The notes under the pieces: generated by a model | What the model saw: the letters and a program-made list of their open reading frames with translations, nothing else | What the model was told of the DNA's origin: nothing | Databases searched by the model: none | Program-made: the position numbers and the translations under genes | DNA from: Burkholderia lata | GTDB lineage: Bacteria; Pseudomonadota; Gammaproteobacteria; Burkholderiales; Burkholderiaceae | Assembly (NCBI RefSeq): GCF_902499335.1 | Contig: NZ_CABVQK010000008.1 | Span: forward strand, 124,001 to 188,000 | DNA length: 64,000 nucleotides | Direction: 5' to 3' | In this document: piece by piece, positions 33,808-44,261 of the stretch | How the letters are laid out: every line of letters starts with the position of its first letter | Position numbering within the stretch: the first letter of the stretch is position 1

Positions 33808-34845
33808 ATGCGTCATGGCGATATTTCCAGCAGCAACGACGCCGTCGGCGTCGCCGTCGTCCAGTACAAGATGCCGCGCCTGCACACGCGCGCCGACGTG
33901 ATCGCGAACGCCCGCGAAATCGCGGAGCGCGTGGTCGGCATCAAGCGCGGCCTGCCCGGCATGGACCTCATCGTGTTTCCCGAATACTCGACGCACGGGA
34001 TCATGTACGACGCGAAGGAGATGTACGACACGGCCTCGACGATCCCCGGCGAGGAGACCGACATCTTCGCGGCCGCATGCCGCAAGGCCAATGTGTGGGG
34101 CGTGTTCTCGCTGACCGGCGAGCGCCACGAGGAACACCCGAACAAGGCGCCGTACAACACGCTCGTGCTGATCAACAACCAGGGCGAGATCGTGCAGAAG
34201 TACCGCAAGATCATGCCGTGGGTGCCGGTCGAAGGCTGGTATCCGGGCGACTGCACGTATGTCGCCGAAGGGCCGAAGGGGCTCAAGATCAGCCTGATCA
34301 TCTGCGACGACGGCAACTACCCGGAGATCTGGCGCGACTGCGTGATGCGCGGCGCCGAGCTCGTCGTGCGCTGCCAGGGCTACATGTACCCGGCGAAGGA
34401 CCAGCAGGTGCTCGTGTCGAAGGCGATGGCGTTCATGAACAACTGCTACGTCGCGGTCGCGAATGCGTCCGGGTTCGACGGCGTGTATTCGTATTTCGGC
34501 CACTCGGCGATCGTCGGCTTCGACGGCCGCACGCTCGGCGAATGCGGCGAGGAAGAAAATGGCGTGCAGTATGCGGAGCTGTCGGTGAGCCTGATCCGCG
34601 ACGCGCGCCGCAACATGCAGTCGCAGAACCACCTGTACAAGCTGCTGCATCGCGGCTACACGGGCAAGATCGGTTCCGGCGAATCGCCGAACGGCGTCGC
34701 GCAATGCCCATTCGAGTTCTACGCGAACTGGGTGAACGACCCGGACGGCACGCGCCAGGCCGTCGAACGCCTCACGCGCGCGACACCCGGCACGCCCGAA
34801 TGCCCGATCGAGGGCATCCCGTCCGAAGCGCCCGCGCACCGCTGA
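33808..34845 (+). CDS. amiE: Aliphatic amidase
   Basis: A 345-residue nitrilase-superfamily amidase that hydrolyses short aliphatic amides to acid and ammonia in the cytosol. The catalytic triad falls at the textbook positions: E59 (FPEYSTHG), K134 (KYRKIMPW) and C166 (IICDDGNYPE). The C-terminal PEFYANWVNDPDG-like tail is retained. AGGAG precedes the ATG. First gene of the operon amiE-amiS-norQ/norD-like-amiC-amiR, behind an ANTAR leader. Confidence 0.97.
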   Translation: MRHGDISSSNDAVGVAVVQYKMPRLHTRADVIANAREIAERVVGIKRGLPGMDLIVFPEYSTHGIMYDAKEMYDTASTIPGEETDIFAAACRKANVWGVFSLTGERHEEHPNKAPYNTLVLINNQGEIVQKYRKIMPWVPVEGWYPGDCTYVAEGPKGLKISLIICDDGNYPEIWRDCVMRGAELVVRCQGYMYPAKDQQVLVSKAMAFMNNCYVAVANASGFDGVYSYFGHSAIVGFDGRTLGECGEEENGVQYAELSVSLIRDARRNMQSQNHLYKLLHRGYTGKIGSGESPNGVAQCPFEFYANWVNDPDGTRQAVERLTRATPGTPECPIEGIPSEAPAHR

Positions 34846-34861
34846 GCCCGCGCCCTGCCCG

Positions 34862-34888
34862 GCCGTTCGCGCCGCGTGCGCGAACGGC
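34862..34888 (+). repeat. Hairpin between amiE and amiS
   Basis: GCCGTTCGCG and CGCGAACGGC form a perfect 10-bp stem with a 7-base loop in the 68-base amiE-amiS gap. It could shield amiE mRNA or attenuate downstream genes. Confidence 0.5.
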
Positions 34889-34913
34889 TCCGTCTCTCTC
34901 TGGAGCCTCCATC

Positions 34914-35395
34914 ATGCTCGGTGTCGCTCTCTTCTTCATCGGCGCGGTGCTGGTCGTCAACGGCGTCGCGCTCACCGGTCGCATCGAACCGCGCGACGCA
35001 GCCGGCCTGAACCTGCTCGTCGGGCTGCTCGCGTTGCTGATCAACCTCGTCGGCCTCGTGCAGGCCTCGGCGCCGCAGCAATATTTCTCGAGCGCGGGCG
35101 GCCTGCTGTTCGCATTCACGTACCTGTATCTCGCCGCCGTCCAGTGGCGCGGGCTGCAAGGCGCGGGCCTCGGCTGGTACTGCCTGTTCGTCGCGATCAG
35201 CGCGCTCGTCTATGCCGGCACGTCGCATGACGTGCGCTTCGGCACGATGTGGCTGCTGTGGTCGAGCCTGTGGTTCCTGTTCTTCGTCGCGCTCGGGCTG
35301 AAGCGGCGCGTGCGCTTCCTGCCCGGCTACACGATCGCGATCGGCGTCGGCACCTGCTGGCTGCCCGGCATGCTGATGATGACCGGGAGGTGGTA

Positions 35396-35396
<1 letters not shown>
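34914..35396 (+). CDS. amiS: AmiS/UreI-family amide/urea channel
   Basis: A 160-residue inner-membrane protein with six hydrophobic segments, starting MLGVALFFIGAVLVVNGVALTG. YLYLAAVQWRG, the aromatic LGWYCLFVAISAL helix and RFLPGYTIAIG...TCWLPG are typical of AmiS/UreI, which conduct short amides or urea. GGAG precedes the ATG. Its stop overlaps the next gene as TAATG. Confidence 0.9.
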
Positions 35397-36231
<835 letters not shown>

Positions 36232-36235
<4 letters not shown>

Positions 36236-37788
36236 GCGCGCTGCAACTCGCCCGCTTCCTGCACGGAATGACCGCGCACGAGACCGACGTGCGGCTCGAC
36301 GATGCGGCGCTGCGCGCGACGCTCGGCCATGCCGCGTTGCGTGTGCCGAGCGCGTTGCCGCCCGATGCGCGCATCGCGGCGGCCGCGCACGCGCTGGCAC
36401 ACTGGCGGCACTCGCCTTCCGGCGAACCGGCCGACAAGCTGACGCCGATCGGCATCGCGATCGCCGGGCTGATCGAAGATGCGCGCGTCGAGGCGCTGCT
36501 TGCACACACATGGCCGGGGCTCGCGACGTTCTGGGCGCCCGCGTTCGCGCCGATCGACCGCGAAGGGCTCACGTTCGGCCGCCTGTGCGCGCGGCTGGCG
36601 AAAGCGCTGTTCGATCCGTCATATCGCGACGGCAACCCGTGGGTCGACAAGGGCGTGCAACTGTTCAACGATCACCGCGATGCGCTCGACGACTACCGCG
36701 CGTTCCGCACGATCGCATCGCGGCTCGCGAACGATCTCGGCCAGATGCGCGTGCGCTTCGAAACCGACGACAGCGCATGGCTGCCCTATCGCGACGACAA
36801 CGCGTGGCTGTGGGCGCAGCCGGCCGCCGCGGCCGAACAGGCCGGCAACGAAGGCGTCGAGATGTCGGCCTCGACCGGCGGCCACGGCGACGAACCGGAC
36901 GACGAACCGCCGCCCGCGCCCGATGCGCCGCGCTATCCCGAATGGAATTGCCACACCCAACGTGAACGCCGCGACTGGACGACGATCGTCGAACGCCCGC
37001 CGGCCACGTCGGTACCACCCCGTTCGCTTGCCGCACTGATCGAAGCCGACCGGCGCACGGCGAAGCGGGTGCCGTCTCCGCGTGCGGCCGAGCCGATGCG
37101 GCGCGTCGGCCGCCAGCTCGACGGCGATGCGCTCGACGTCGACGCCGTGATCGCCGCACGGATCTCACGCCGTGCCGGGCATGCGCCCGATCCGCGCGTG
37201 TTTCGCCGCCGCATGGCGCAGGACGCGTGCGGGCCCGTGCTGATCCTGCTCGACCTGTCGGCGTCGACGGCCGCGCAGGTCGCCACGCTCGAAAAGAGAG
37301 CGGCGTTCGTGCTCGGCGACCTGTTCGACCAGCAGCGGCGCCGCTGGGCCGTGCACGGCTACACGTCGGACGGCCGGCATCGCGTGTACTACGCACGCTT
37401 CAAGGATTTCGGCGAAGCGTTCGACACTGGCCGTCGTGCGGCGCTGCTTGCGGCCGACAGCGGGATGAGTACGCGCACGGGCGCCGCACTGCGCCATGCG
37501 CTGGCGTTGCTGCACCGCGAAGCCGCGAGCGCACGGGCCGCCGTGCTGATGATCGGCGACGGCGAAGCCGCCGACATCGACGTGTTCGACCCGCGCTACC
37601 TCGTCGAGGATGCGCGCCACGCGGCACGCCAGGGCCGGCGGCGTGGCGTCGCGATCGCCGGTTTGTCGTTCGGCGCGCCGCCCGGGTTGTCTACAATACT
37701 TGGCGTCGGCCCGAGCTGCGTCCACGCGGCGAACGGCGACGCATTGCCGGCCGTCGTCGCGCACGCGGCCGGGCGGCTGACCGCGTGA
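36232..37788 (+). CDS. VWA-domain protein, NorD/CbbO-like partner of the AAA+ ATPase
   Basis: A 518-residue protein. The N-terminal part (1-220) is helical; a proline/acidic linker follows (about 225-245); the C-terminal third is a von Willebrand A domain with the metal site DLSASTAAQ (MIDAS DxSxS), then the late VLMIGDGEAADIDVFDP strand. NorD/CbbO proteins partner with NorQ/CbbQ ATPases to remodel a client enzyme. It starts by ATGA overlap with the ATPase gene. Confidence 0.87.
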
Positions 37789-37820
37789 CGGCCCCACCCG
37801 GAAGAGACAGGAAAGACCGA

Positions 37821-38963
37821 ATGAACAGTGTGAAGGTTGGCGTATTGTTCTCGCAAAGCGGATGCACGTCGCACCTCGGCCAGAGCCAGTTGCGCGGCAC
37901 GCTGCAGGCAATCGCCGAGATCAACGAGGCGGGCGGCGCGAACGGCTGCGAGATCGTGCCGGTCGTGCGCGATGCCTGTTCGGACCCGGCCGTCTACGCG
38001 CGGCTCGCCGAAGAGCTGATCGCCACCGAGCGCGTGAACGTGCTGTTCGGCGCGTACATGTCGAGCAGCCGCAAGGCGCTGATTCCGATCGTCGAGAAGT
38101 GGGACAAGCTGCTGTTCTACCCGACGCTCTACGAAGGCTTCGAGTTCTCGCCGAACGTGATCTACACGGGCGCGGCGCCCAACCAGAACAGCGTGCAGCT
38201 CGCCGCGTTCATGACCGCGCAGTTCGGCGCGCGCGTGTACCTGGTCGGGTCCGACTACATCTACCCGTACGAGTCGAACCGCATCATGATCGACCTCGTC
38301 ACGCAGCATCCGGAAGGCCAGATCCTCGGCGAGGTGTACATGCCGCTCGTCGCGTCCGAGCAGGATTTCGCGGCGGTGGTCGAGGACATCCGCGCGAAGG
38401 CGCCCGACTTCGTGTTCAGCACGCTGGTGGGCGACAGCACGGCAGCGTTCTACCGCGCGTATGCGCAAGCCGGCCTCGATGCGCGCAAGATGCCGATCGC
38501 GAGCCTGACGACCTCCGAGATCGAGCTCGGCCAGATGGGCGCGGCCGCGGCCGGCCACTACACGTCATCGCCCTATTTCCAGACCATCGATTCGGACGTG
38601 AACCGGCGCTGCATCGCGCAGCTCAAGGCGCGTTTCGGCGACGACGCGAGCGCGTCCGCGCCATGGGAAGCCGCGTATTTCCAGGTGCACCTGTTCGCCA
38701 ACGCGCTCGCGCGTGCCGGCACCGACCAGCGCGACCGGCTCGTCGAACATCTCGCGGATGCGGAATTCGACGCGCCGCAAGGGCGCGTGAAGATCGACCG
38801 GCTCACGCAGCACACGTGCCTCTACCCGCGCATCGGCTGCGCGACGGCCGACGGCAATTTCACGATCGTGCGCGAAGCGACGCGGCGCGTGCATCCCGAT
38901 CCGTACCTCGTCACGCATTCGCTCGGCGACCGCGTGCACGCGCCCGACGAACAGAAGGCGTAA
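37821..38963 (+). CDS. amiC: Amide sensor protein AmiC
   Basis: A 380-residue periplasmic-binding-fold protein lacking a signal peptide, so cytosolic, as known for AmiC. Blocks such as VGVLFSQSGCTSHLGQSQLRG, VNVLFGAYMSSSRKALIPI and LLFYPTLYEGFEFSPNVIYTGAAPNQ match the family. AmiC binds amides and otherwise holds AmiR inactive. AGGAAAG lies ahead of the ATG; amiR follows after six bases. Confidence 0.94.
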   Translation: MNSVKVGVLFSQSGCTSHLGQSQLRGTLQAIAEINEAGGANGCEIVPVVRDACSDPAVYARLAEELIATERVNVLFGAYMSSSRKALIPIVEKWDKLLFYPTLYEGFEFSPNVIYTGAAPNQNSVQLAAFMTAQFGARVYLVGSDYIYPYESNRIMIDLVTQHPEGQILGEVYMPLVASEQDFAAVVEDIRAKAPDFVFSTLVGDSTAAFYRAYAQAGLDARKMPIASLTTSEIELGQMGAAAAGHYTSSPYFQTIDSDVNRRCIAQLKARFGDDASASAPWEAAYFQVHLFANALARAGTDQRDRLVEHLADAEFDAPQGRVKIDRLTQHTCLYPRIGCATADGNFTIVREATRRVHPDPYLVTHSLGDRVHAPDEQKA

Positions 38964-38969
38964 CCGACG

Positions 38970-39581
38970 ATGCGCGCCCGCACCCCGATCCGCTCGACGC
39001 CTCGCCTGCTCGCCGAACTGCGCTCGCTGCGCGTGATGGTGTACTACCCGGATGACGACAACGGCCTGCTGCTCGTCGAACAGCTCTCGCGCATCGGCTG
39101 CCCGACCGAGCAGCGCTGGCCGCCGCCCGCCGCGTTGCCGGAAAGCGTCGACCTCGTGATTCTCGCGGTCCGGCCCGACCTGCTGCACCTGTCGATCCCG
39201 TGGCTGGAGGACGACGCACGGCCGCCGCTCATCGCCGTCACGACCTACGAGAGCCCGACGATCCTCGAACTGATGCTGCGCATCGATGCGCAGAGCGCGG
39301 TGACGACGCCGGTGCGCTCGTTCGGCCTGTTGAGCGCGATGGCGCTCGCGTGCCACCAGAGCCGCCGGCACGACGAATACCGGCGCCGCATCGCACAGCT
39401 CGAACAGCGCGTGATGTCCGCGCGCACGCTGCAGGAAGCGAAGACGCTGCTGATGCAGCACAACGCGATCAGCGAGGAAGAGGCCTATCAGCAGATTCGC
39501 TCGCAGGCGATGGAACGGCGCATCTCGATCAACCAGCTCGCCGAGCAGATCGTACAGGCGCACGCGCTGCTGAAGCGGTAA
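38970..39581 (+). CDS. amiR: ANTAR-domain antiterminator AmiR
   Basis: A 203-residue regulator: pseudo-receiver domain at the N-terminus (SLRVMVYYPDDDNGLLLVEQL, no phosphorylatable aspartate pocket), coiled coil, and a C-terminal ANTAR domain (AKTLLMQHNAISEEEAYQQI then RSQAMERRISINQLAEQIV). AmiR binds the nascent leader RNA to stop terminator formation. The matching RNA site is upstream of amiE, so the loop is complete within this window. Confidence 0.94.
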   Translation: MRARTPIRSTPRLLAELRSLRVMVYYPDDDNGLLLVEQLSRIGCPTEQRWPPPAALPESVDLVILAVRPDLLHLSIPWLEDDARPPLIAVTTYESPTILELMLRIDAQSAVTTPVRSFGLLSAMALACHQSRRHDEYRRRIAQLEQRVMSARTLQEAKTLLMQHNAISEEEAYQQIRSQAMERRISINQLAEQIVQAHALLKR

Positions 39582-39603
39582 CTCAAGTGCGATCGGCCGC
39601 GCG

Positions 39604-40053
39604 TCAATCCGGCGGCGGCAGCACAACAGTGTCTTCCGGCCCGAGCACGCGCCCGTCCTGCGACCGCAGTTCCAGTTTCCTGACCGGCAATCCGCTCTTG
39701 CGGTCGACGAGCAGCACGTGCGCCTCGTCCGGTTCGAAGAAGAAATCCTCGCCCCACTGACGCAGCGCGACGAGCAGCGGAAACAGGCCGCGCCCTTTCT
39801 CGGTCAGCACGTATTCGTGATGCGCGCCGCCGTCCGCGGCCGGCACGATGTCCATGATCCCGTGCGCGACCAGGTTGCGCAGACGCGCGGCCAGGATGTT
39901 CTTGGCCAGCCCGAGGTTCTTCTGGAATTCGCCGAAGCGGCGCAGCCCGTCGAACGCATCGCGCACGATCAGCAGCGACCACCAGTCGCCGATCGCGTCC
40001 AGCGGGCGGGCAACGCCGCAGGGGGAATCCTCGTGCGTGGTTCGTCTGTTCAT
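39604..40053 (-). CDS. HxlR-family transcriptional regulator
   Basis: A 149-residue winged-helix regulator: CGVARPLDAIGDWWSLLIVRDAF, RFGEFQKNLGLAKNILAARLRNL and YVLTEKGRGLFPLLVALRQWGE are the HxlR core. C12 lies at the position of redox-sensing cysteines in several HxlR proteins. It is convergent with amiR and divergent from the dehalogenase-like gene, which it probably represses through palindromic sites in the gap. Confidence 0.88.
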   Translation of the reverse strand: MNRRTTHEDSPCGVARPLDAIGDWWSLLIVRDAFDGLRRFGEFQKNLGLAKNILAARLRNLVAHGIMDIVPAADGGAHHEYVLTEKGRGLFPLLVALRQWGEDFFFEPDEAHVLLVDRKSGLPVRKLELRSQDGRVLGPEDTVVLPPPD

Positions 40054-40119
40054 CGATGCATGGGGCGACGCCGTTCCCTGAATGCGGGTGGAACGGCGGT
40101 CGGGTCCGTTGAAATGAAT

Positions 40120-40376
40120 GGTTGCAATATAAAACTCGTTACACGAAAGATCAATCGCCCGAGGCCCGACTGTTCGCGTTCGACGAACGGAATGGTCGAT
40201 TCGGGCCTGATTGGCACTTCAACTCCTATGTCCAGCCGATAAATTCCGGCACTGTTCCCTTCCGACGCATCATCACGCACCCATGGCGCAGTCCATCCAA
40301 GGTTGGCCCGGACATCTTTTTGGTTGCAACTTGAAACCTAATATCCTACGCTTCGATTCGGTTTCAACTTGAAACC
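40120..40376. promoter_or_regulatory. Palindromic operators and -10 box between HxlR and dehalogenase-like genes
   Basis: GGTTTCAACTTGAAACC (40360-40376) is a perfect 8+1+8 palindrome; GGTTGCAACTTGAAACC (40322-40338) differs at one base. They are 38 bases apart and flank TAATAT (40339-40344), a good -10 box for the hydrolase gene. A half-site GGTTGCAA recurs at 40120-40127, nearer the HxlR start, suggesting autoregulation. The rest of the 353-base gap 40054-40406 shows nothing coding. Confidence 0.7.
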
Positions 40377-40406
40377 AACCTGTCCGACTATCCGAAGGAG
40401 CGTTCG

Positions 40407-41330
40407 ATGATCAGGCCCGATGCCACGTTCGATGGCACCTTTCCATTCGCCCCGCATTTCGACGACACATCCGGCTTCCGGATGCACTACGTGGACGAAG
40501 GCCCGCACGACGGCGAAACCATCCTGTGCCTGCATGGCGAACCCACGTGGGGCTATCTGTTCCGCCACCTAGTTACGGCGCTGAGTCCGACGCATCGCAT
40601 CGTCGTCCCCGATCACATGGGCTTCGGCAAAAGCGCGACGCCGCAGGGCCGCAGCTACTGGCTGCAAGACCATATCGACAATCTTGAGCGCTTCGTGCTC
40701 GCGCTCGACCTGGATCGCATCACGCTCGTGATGCACGACTTCGGTGGCCCGGTCGGCATGGGGCTGGCCGCACGACATCCGGGTCGTATCCGGCGCATCG
40801 TGTCCGCGAACGGGCCGACTCCGTTCGGCCAGCCCGACCTGGTCGAGCGCCTGACCGCGAACGGCCGCGATGCGCCTTGGTTCCAGTGGATCATGCGCGC
40901 GGCGGCGGACGATACGCTGGAGACGGTGCTCGGTCAGCTCGGCTTCAACATCCTGAGCACGTTGAAGCTGAACGGGTTCGAAAATCACGCGGTCATCAAC
41001 GACACCTGGATCGCCGCATATGGCGCGCCGTTCGCGCAGCCTGAGGACTGCGTCGGCGCGATCGGATGGGCCCGCGGGTTTGCCGCCGGCGCGCACCGGT
41101 TCGAGGAGCCCGATGCGGCGGCGCTGCGCGCGATACGCGAAAAGCCCGCGCTCGCGATCTGGGGAGACGCCGATCGAACGCTCGGCGCCGAACACTTCCT
41201 GCCGCTCTTTGCGGCCCTGTTTCCGGCCGCGCCCGTCGAACGGCTGGCGGGCGTCGGGCACTACTGCTTCGAGGATGCGCCCGACGTCATCGCGGCACGC
41301 ATCGCCGGATTCATCCGGTCCACCGGCTGA
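40407..41330 (+). CDS. Haloalkane dehalogenase-like alpha/beta hydrolase
   Basis: A 307-residue cytosolic hydrolase. HGEPTWGYLFR (oxyanion and halide-site glutamate E45) and the nucleophile elbow MHDFGGPVG (D111) match haloalkane dehalogenases; GDADRTL and the final GVGHYCFED give the acid and H285. The residue after the nucleophile is Phe112, where haloalkane dehalogenases carry the halide-binding Trp, so true dehalogenase activity is doubtful; an epoxide- or ester-hydrolase role is possible. AAGGAG precedes the ATG. Likely controlled by the divergent HxlR protein. Confidence 0.8.
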   Translation: MIRPDATFDGTFPFAPHFDDTSGFRMHYVDEGPHDGETILCLHGEPTWGYLFRHLVTALSPTHRIVVPDHMGFGKSATPQGRSYWLQDHIDNLERFVLALDLDRITLVMHDFGGPVGMGLAARHPGRIRRIVSANGPTPFGQPDLVERLTANGRDAPWFQWIMRAAADDTLETVLGQLGFNILSTLKLNGFENHAVINDTWIAAYGAPFAQPEDCVGAIGWARGFAAGAHRFEEPDAAALRAIREKPALAIWGDADRTLGAEHFLPLFAALFPAAPVERLAGVGHYCFEDAPDVIAARIAGFIRSTG

Positions 41331-41334
41331 GTGC

Positions 41335-41407
41335 GTTCCGCAGCCGGCGGCACGACACCCGGCTGTGGAACATGGCGTGCGCGGCCGCCTTCGCCACCGC
41401 GCACGCC
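41335..41407. terminator. Two consecutive hairpins between convergent genes
   Basis: Hairpin 1 (41335-41371) pairs GTTCCGCAGCCGG with CCGGCTGTGGAAC through one wobble. Hairpin 2 (41374-41407) pairs GGCGTGCGCGG with CCGCGCACGCC perfectly. They fill the gap between the dehalogenase-like gene and ggt, which converge. No T-runs. Confidence 0.5.
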
Positions 41408-41416
41408 CCGTTCACG

Positions 41417-43138
<1,722 letters not shown>

Positions 43139-43535
43139 TGCATGTCCCCCATGTGGATCTCCTTCAGGCAGGAAAAGCACCTGTTCCGCTCATGGCCGCC
43201 GGCACGCCGACGGCCATCTCCGGTTTCGTAGTATAGGGGGACAAAAAGGGTCGAACACGTGGCGTGCGACGAAAGCGCATTCGTCGTGTGCGCGCGATCA
43301 TGCTGCGGCTTCCGAACATGCATGCGGATCGGTCGAAATTGCACGTGATGCACATCATCACGCAGCGCACAAAACCGAAAGTTGCGAACTGCGCGACGGG
43401 CCACGCGGCACGTGCAAAAAAATCTGCAAACGGCCCTCCCGCACCACGAGACGATCTGCGAAGATAGCGCCCCGCTTTCGCACCGCATCATTTTTTCGTT
43501 CACGCTCCGCTTCACGTTTCTTCGTCTCGCTTCCT
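43139..43535. other. Gap between divergent ggt and DUF457 genes
   Basis: A 397-base gap. An imperfect hairpin at 43193-43218 (ATGGCCG and CGGCCAT arms, inner CGGC/GCCG, one mismatch) lies in the ggt leader. On the minus strand TATACT near 43238-43243 is a possible -10 for ggt, without a good -35. I see no gene. Confidence 0.4.
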
Positions 43536-44060
43536 ATGGCATCACACAATGCGCATCATGCGTCCGGCTTCGCAGCCGGAGTCGCCGCCGCCGTCCTCGT
43601 CGCACAAACCGGGGCAACAGGCCCGTGGCATTCGGGCCTGTTCGCCGCATTCGCGGCGGGCGTCGCGGGCGGCACCGCGCCCGACTGGCTCGAAGTCGCA
43701 TGGTGGAGCCGCAAGCGCCGCCTGTGGATCACGCATCGCACCGTCACGCACTGGGGCATCGGCTGGATCGCGCTGCTCGCGCTCGGGTGGCACGGGCTCA
43801 TCCATCATCCGCATCCGCTGTGGGCCGCGCCGCTGTTCGGCTTCGCGTGCGGCGGCGTGATGCACCTGCTCGCCGACTGGCCGAACCCGCTCGGCGTGCC
43901 GTGGATCTGGCGGCGTCATTCGCTGAACCTGTGGAACAGCGGGAATTGCGACCTGATCGTCGTGGCCGCCGCATGGGGCGGCACGCTGTGGCTCGCGCAG
44001 TCGTTGTGGTCGCGTGCGCCGCTGCTCGAACACTGGCTCGGCTGGCTGAATCGCGTTTAG
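43536..44060 (+). CDS. DUF457/YdjM-type membrane-bound metal-dependent hydrolase
   Basis: A 174-residue inner-membrane protein with about four hydrophobic segments. APDWLE, the HRTVTHWGIGW block and GGVMHLLADWPNPLGVPW carry the conserved Asp/His residues of the YdjM (DUF457) family, in which an E. coli member is LexA-regulated. Substrate unknown. The ribosome site is weak. It stands alone between ggt and lhr. Confidence 0.78.
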   Translation: MASHNAHHASGFAAGVAAAVLVAQTGATGPWHSGLFAAFAAGVAGGTAPDWLEVAWWSRKRRLWITHRTVTHWGIGWIALLALGWHGLIHHPHPLWAAPLFGFACGGVMHLLADWPNPLGVPWIWRRHSLNLWNSGNCDLIVVAAAWGGTLWLAQSLWSRAPLLEHWLGWLNRV

Positions 44061-44261
44061 TTGCAATTTGACGCAATTCGGCGCGCGATCGGCATGCCGA
44101 CGCGCATGCAACTTTCCGTTCATTGAAAGTACGGTGCGGGCCCCCATCTGAATCCGAATCGTCGACCTGCGTGCCCGGCACGCACGCGCGACGTCTGGCA
44201 CACTGACGATTCGATTCGCACGCGCACCTTCCGCGCGCTTGCACCCCATTTCAACGCTCCG

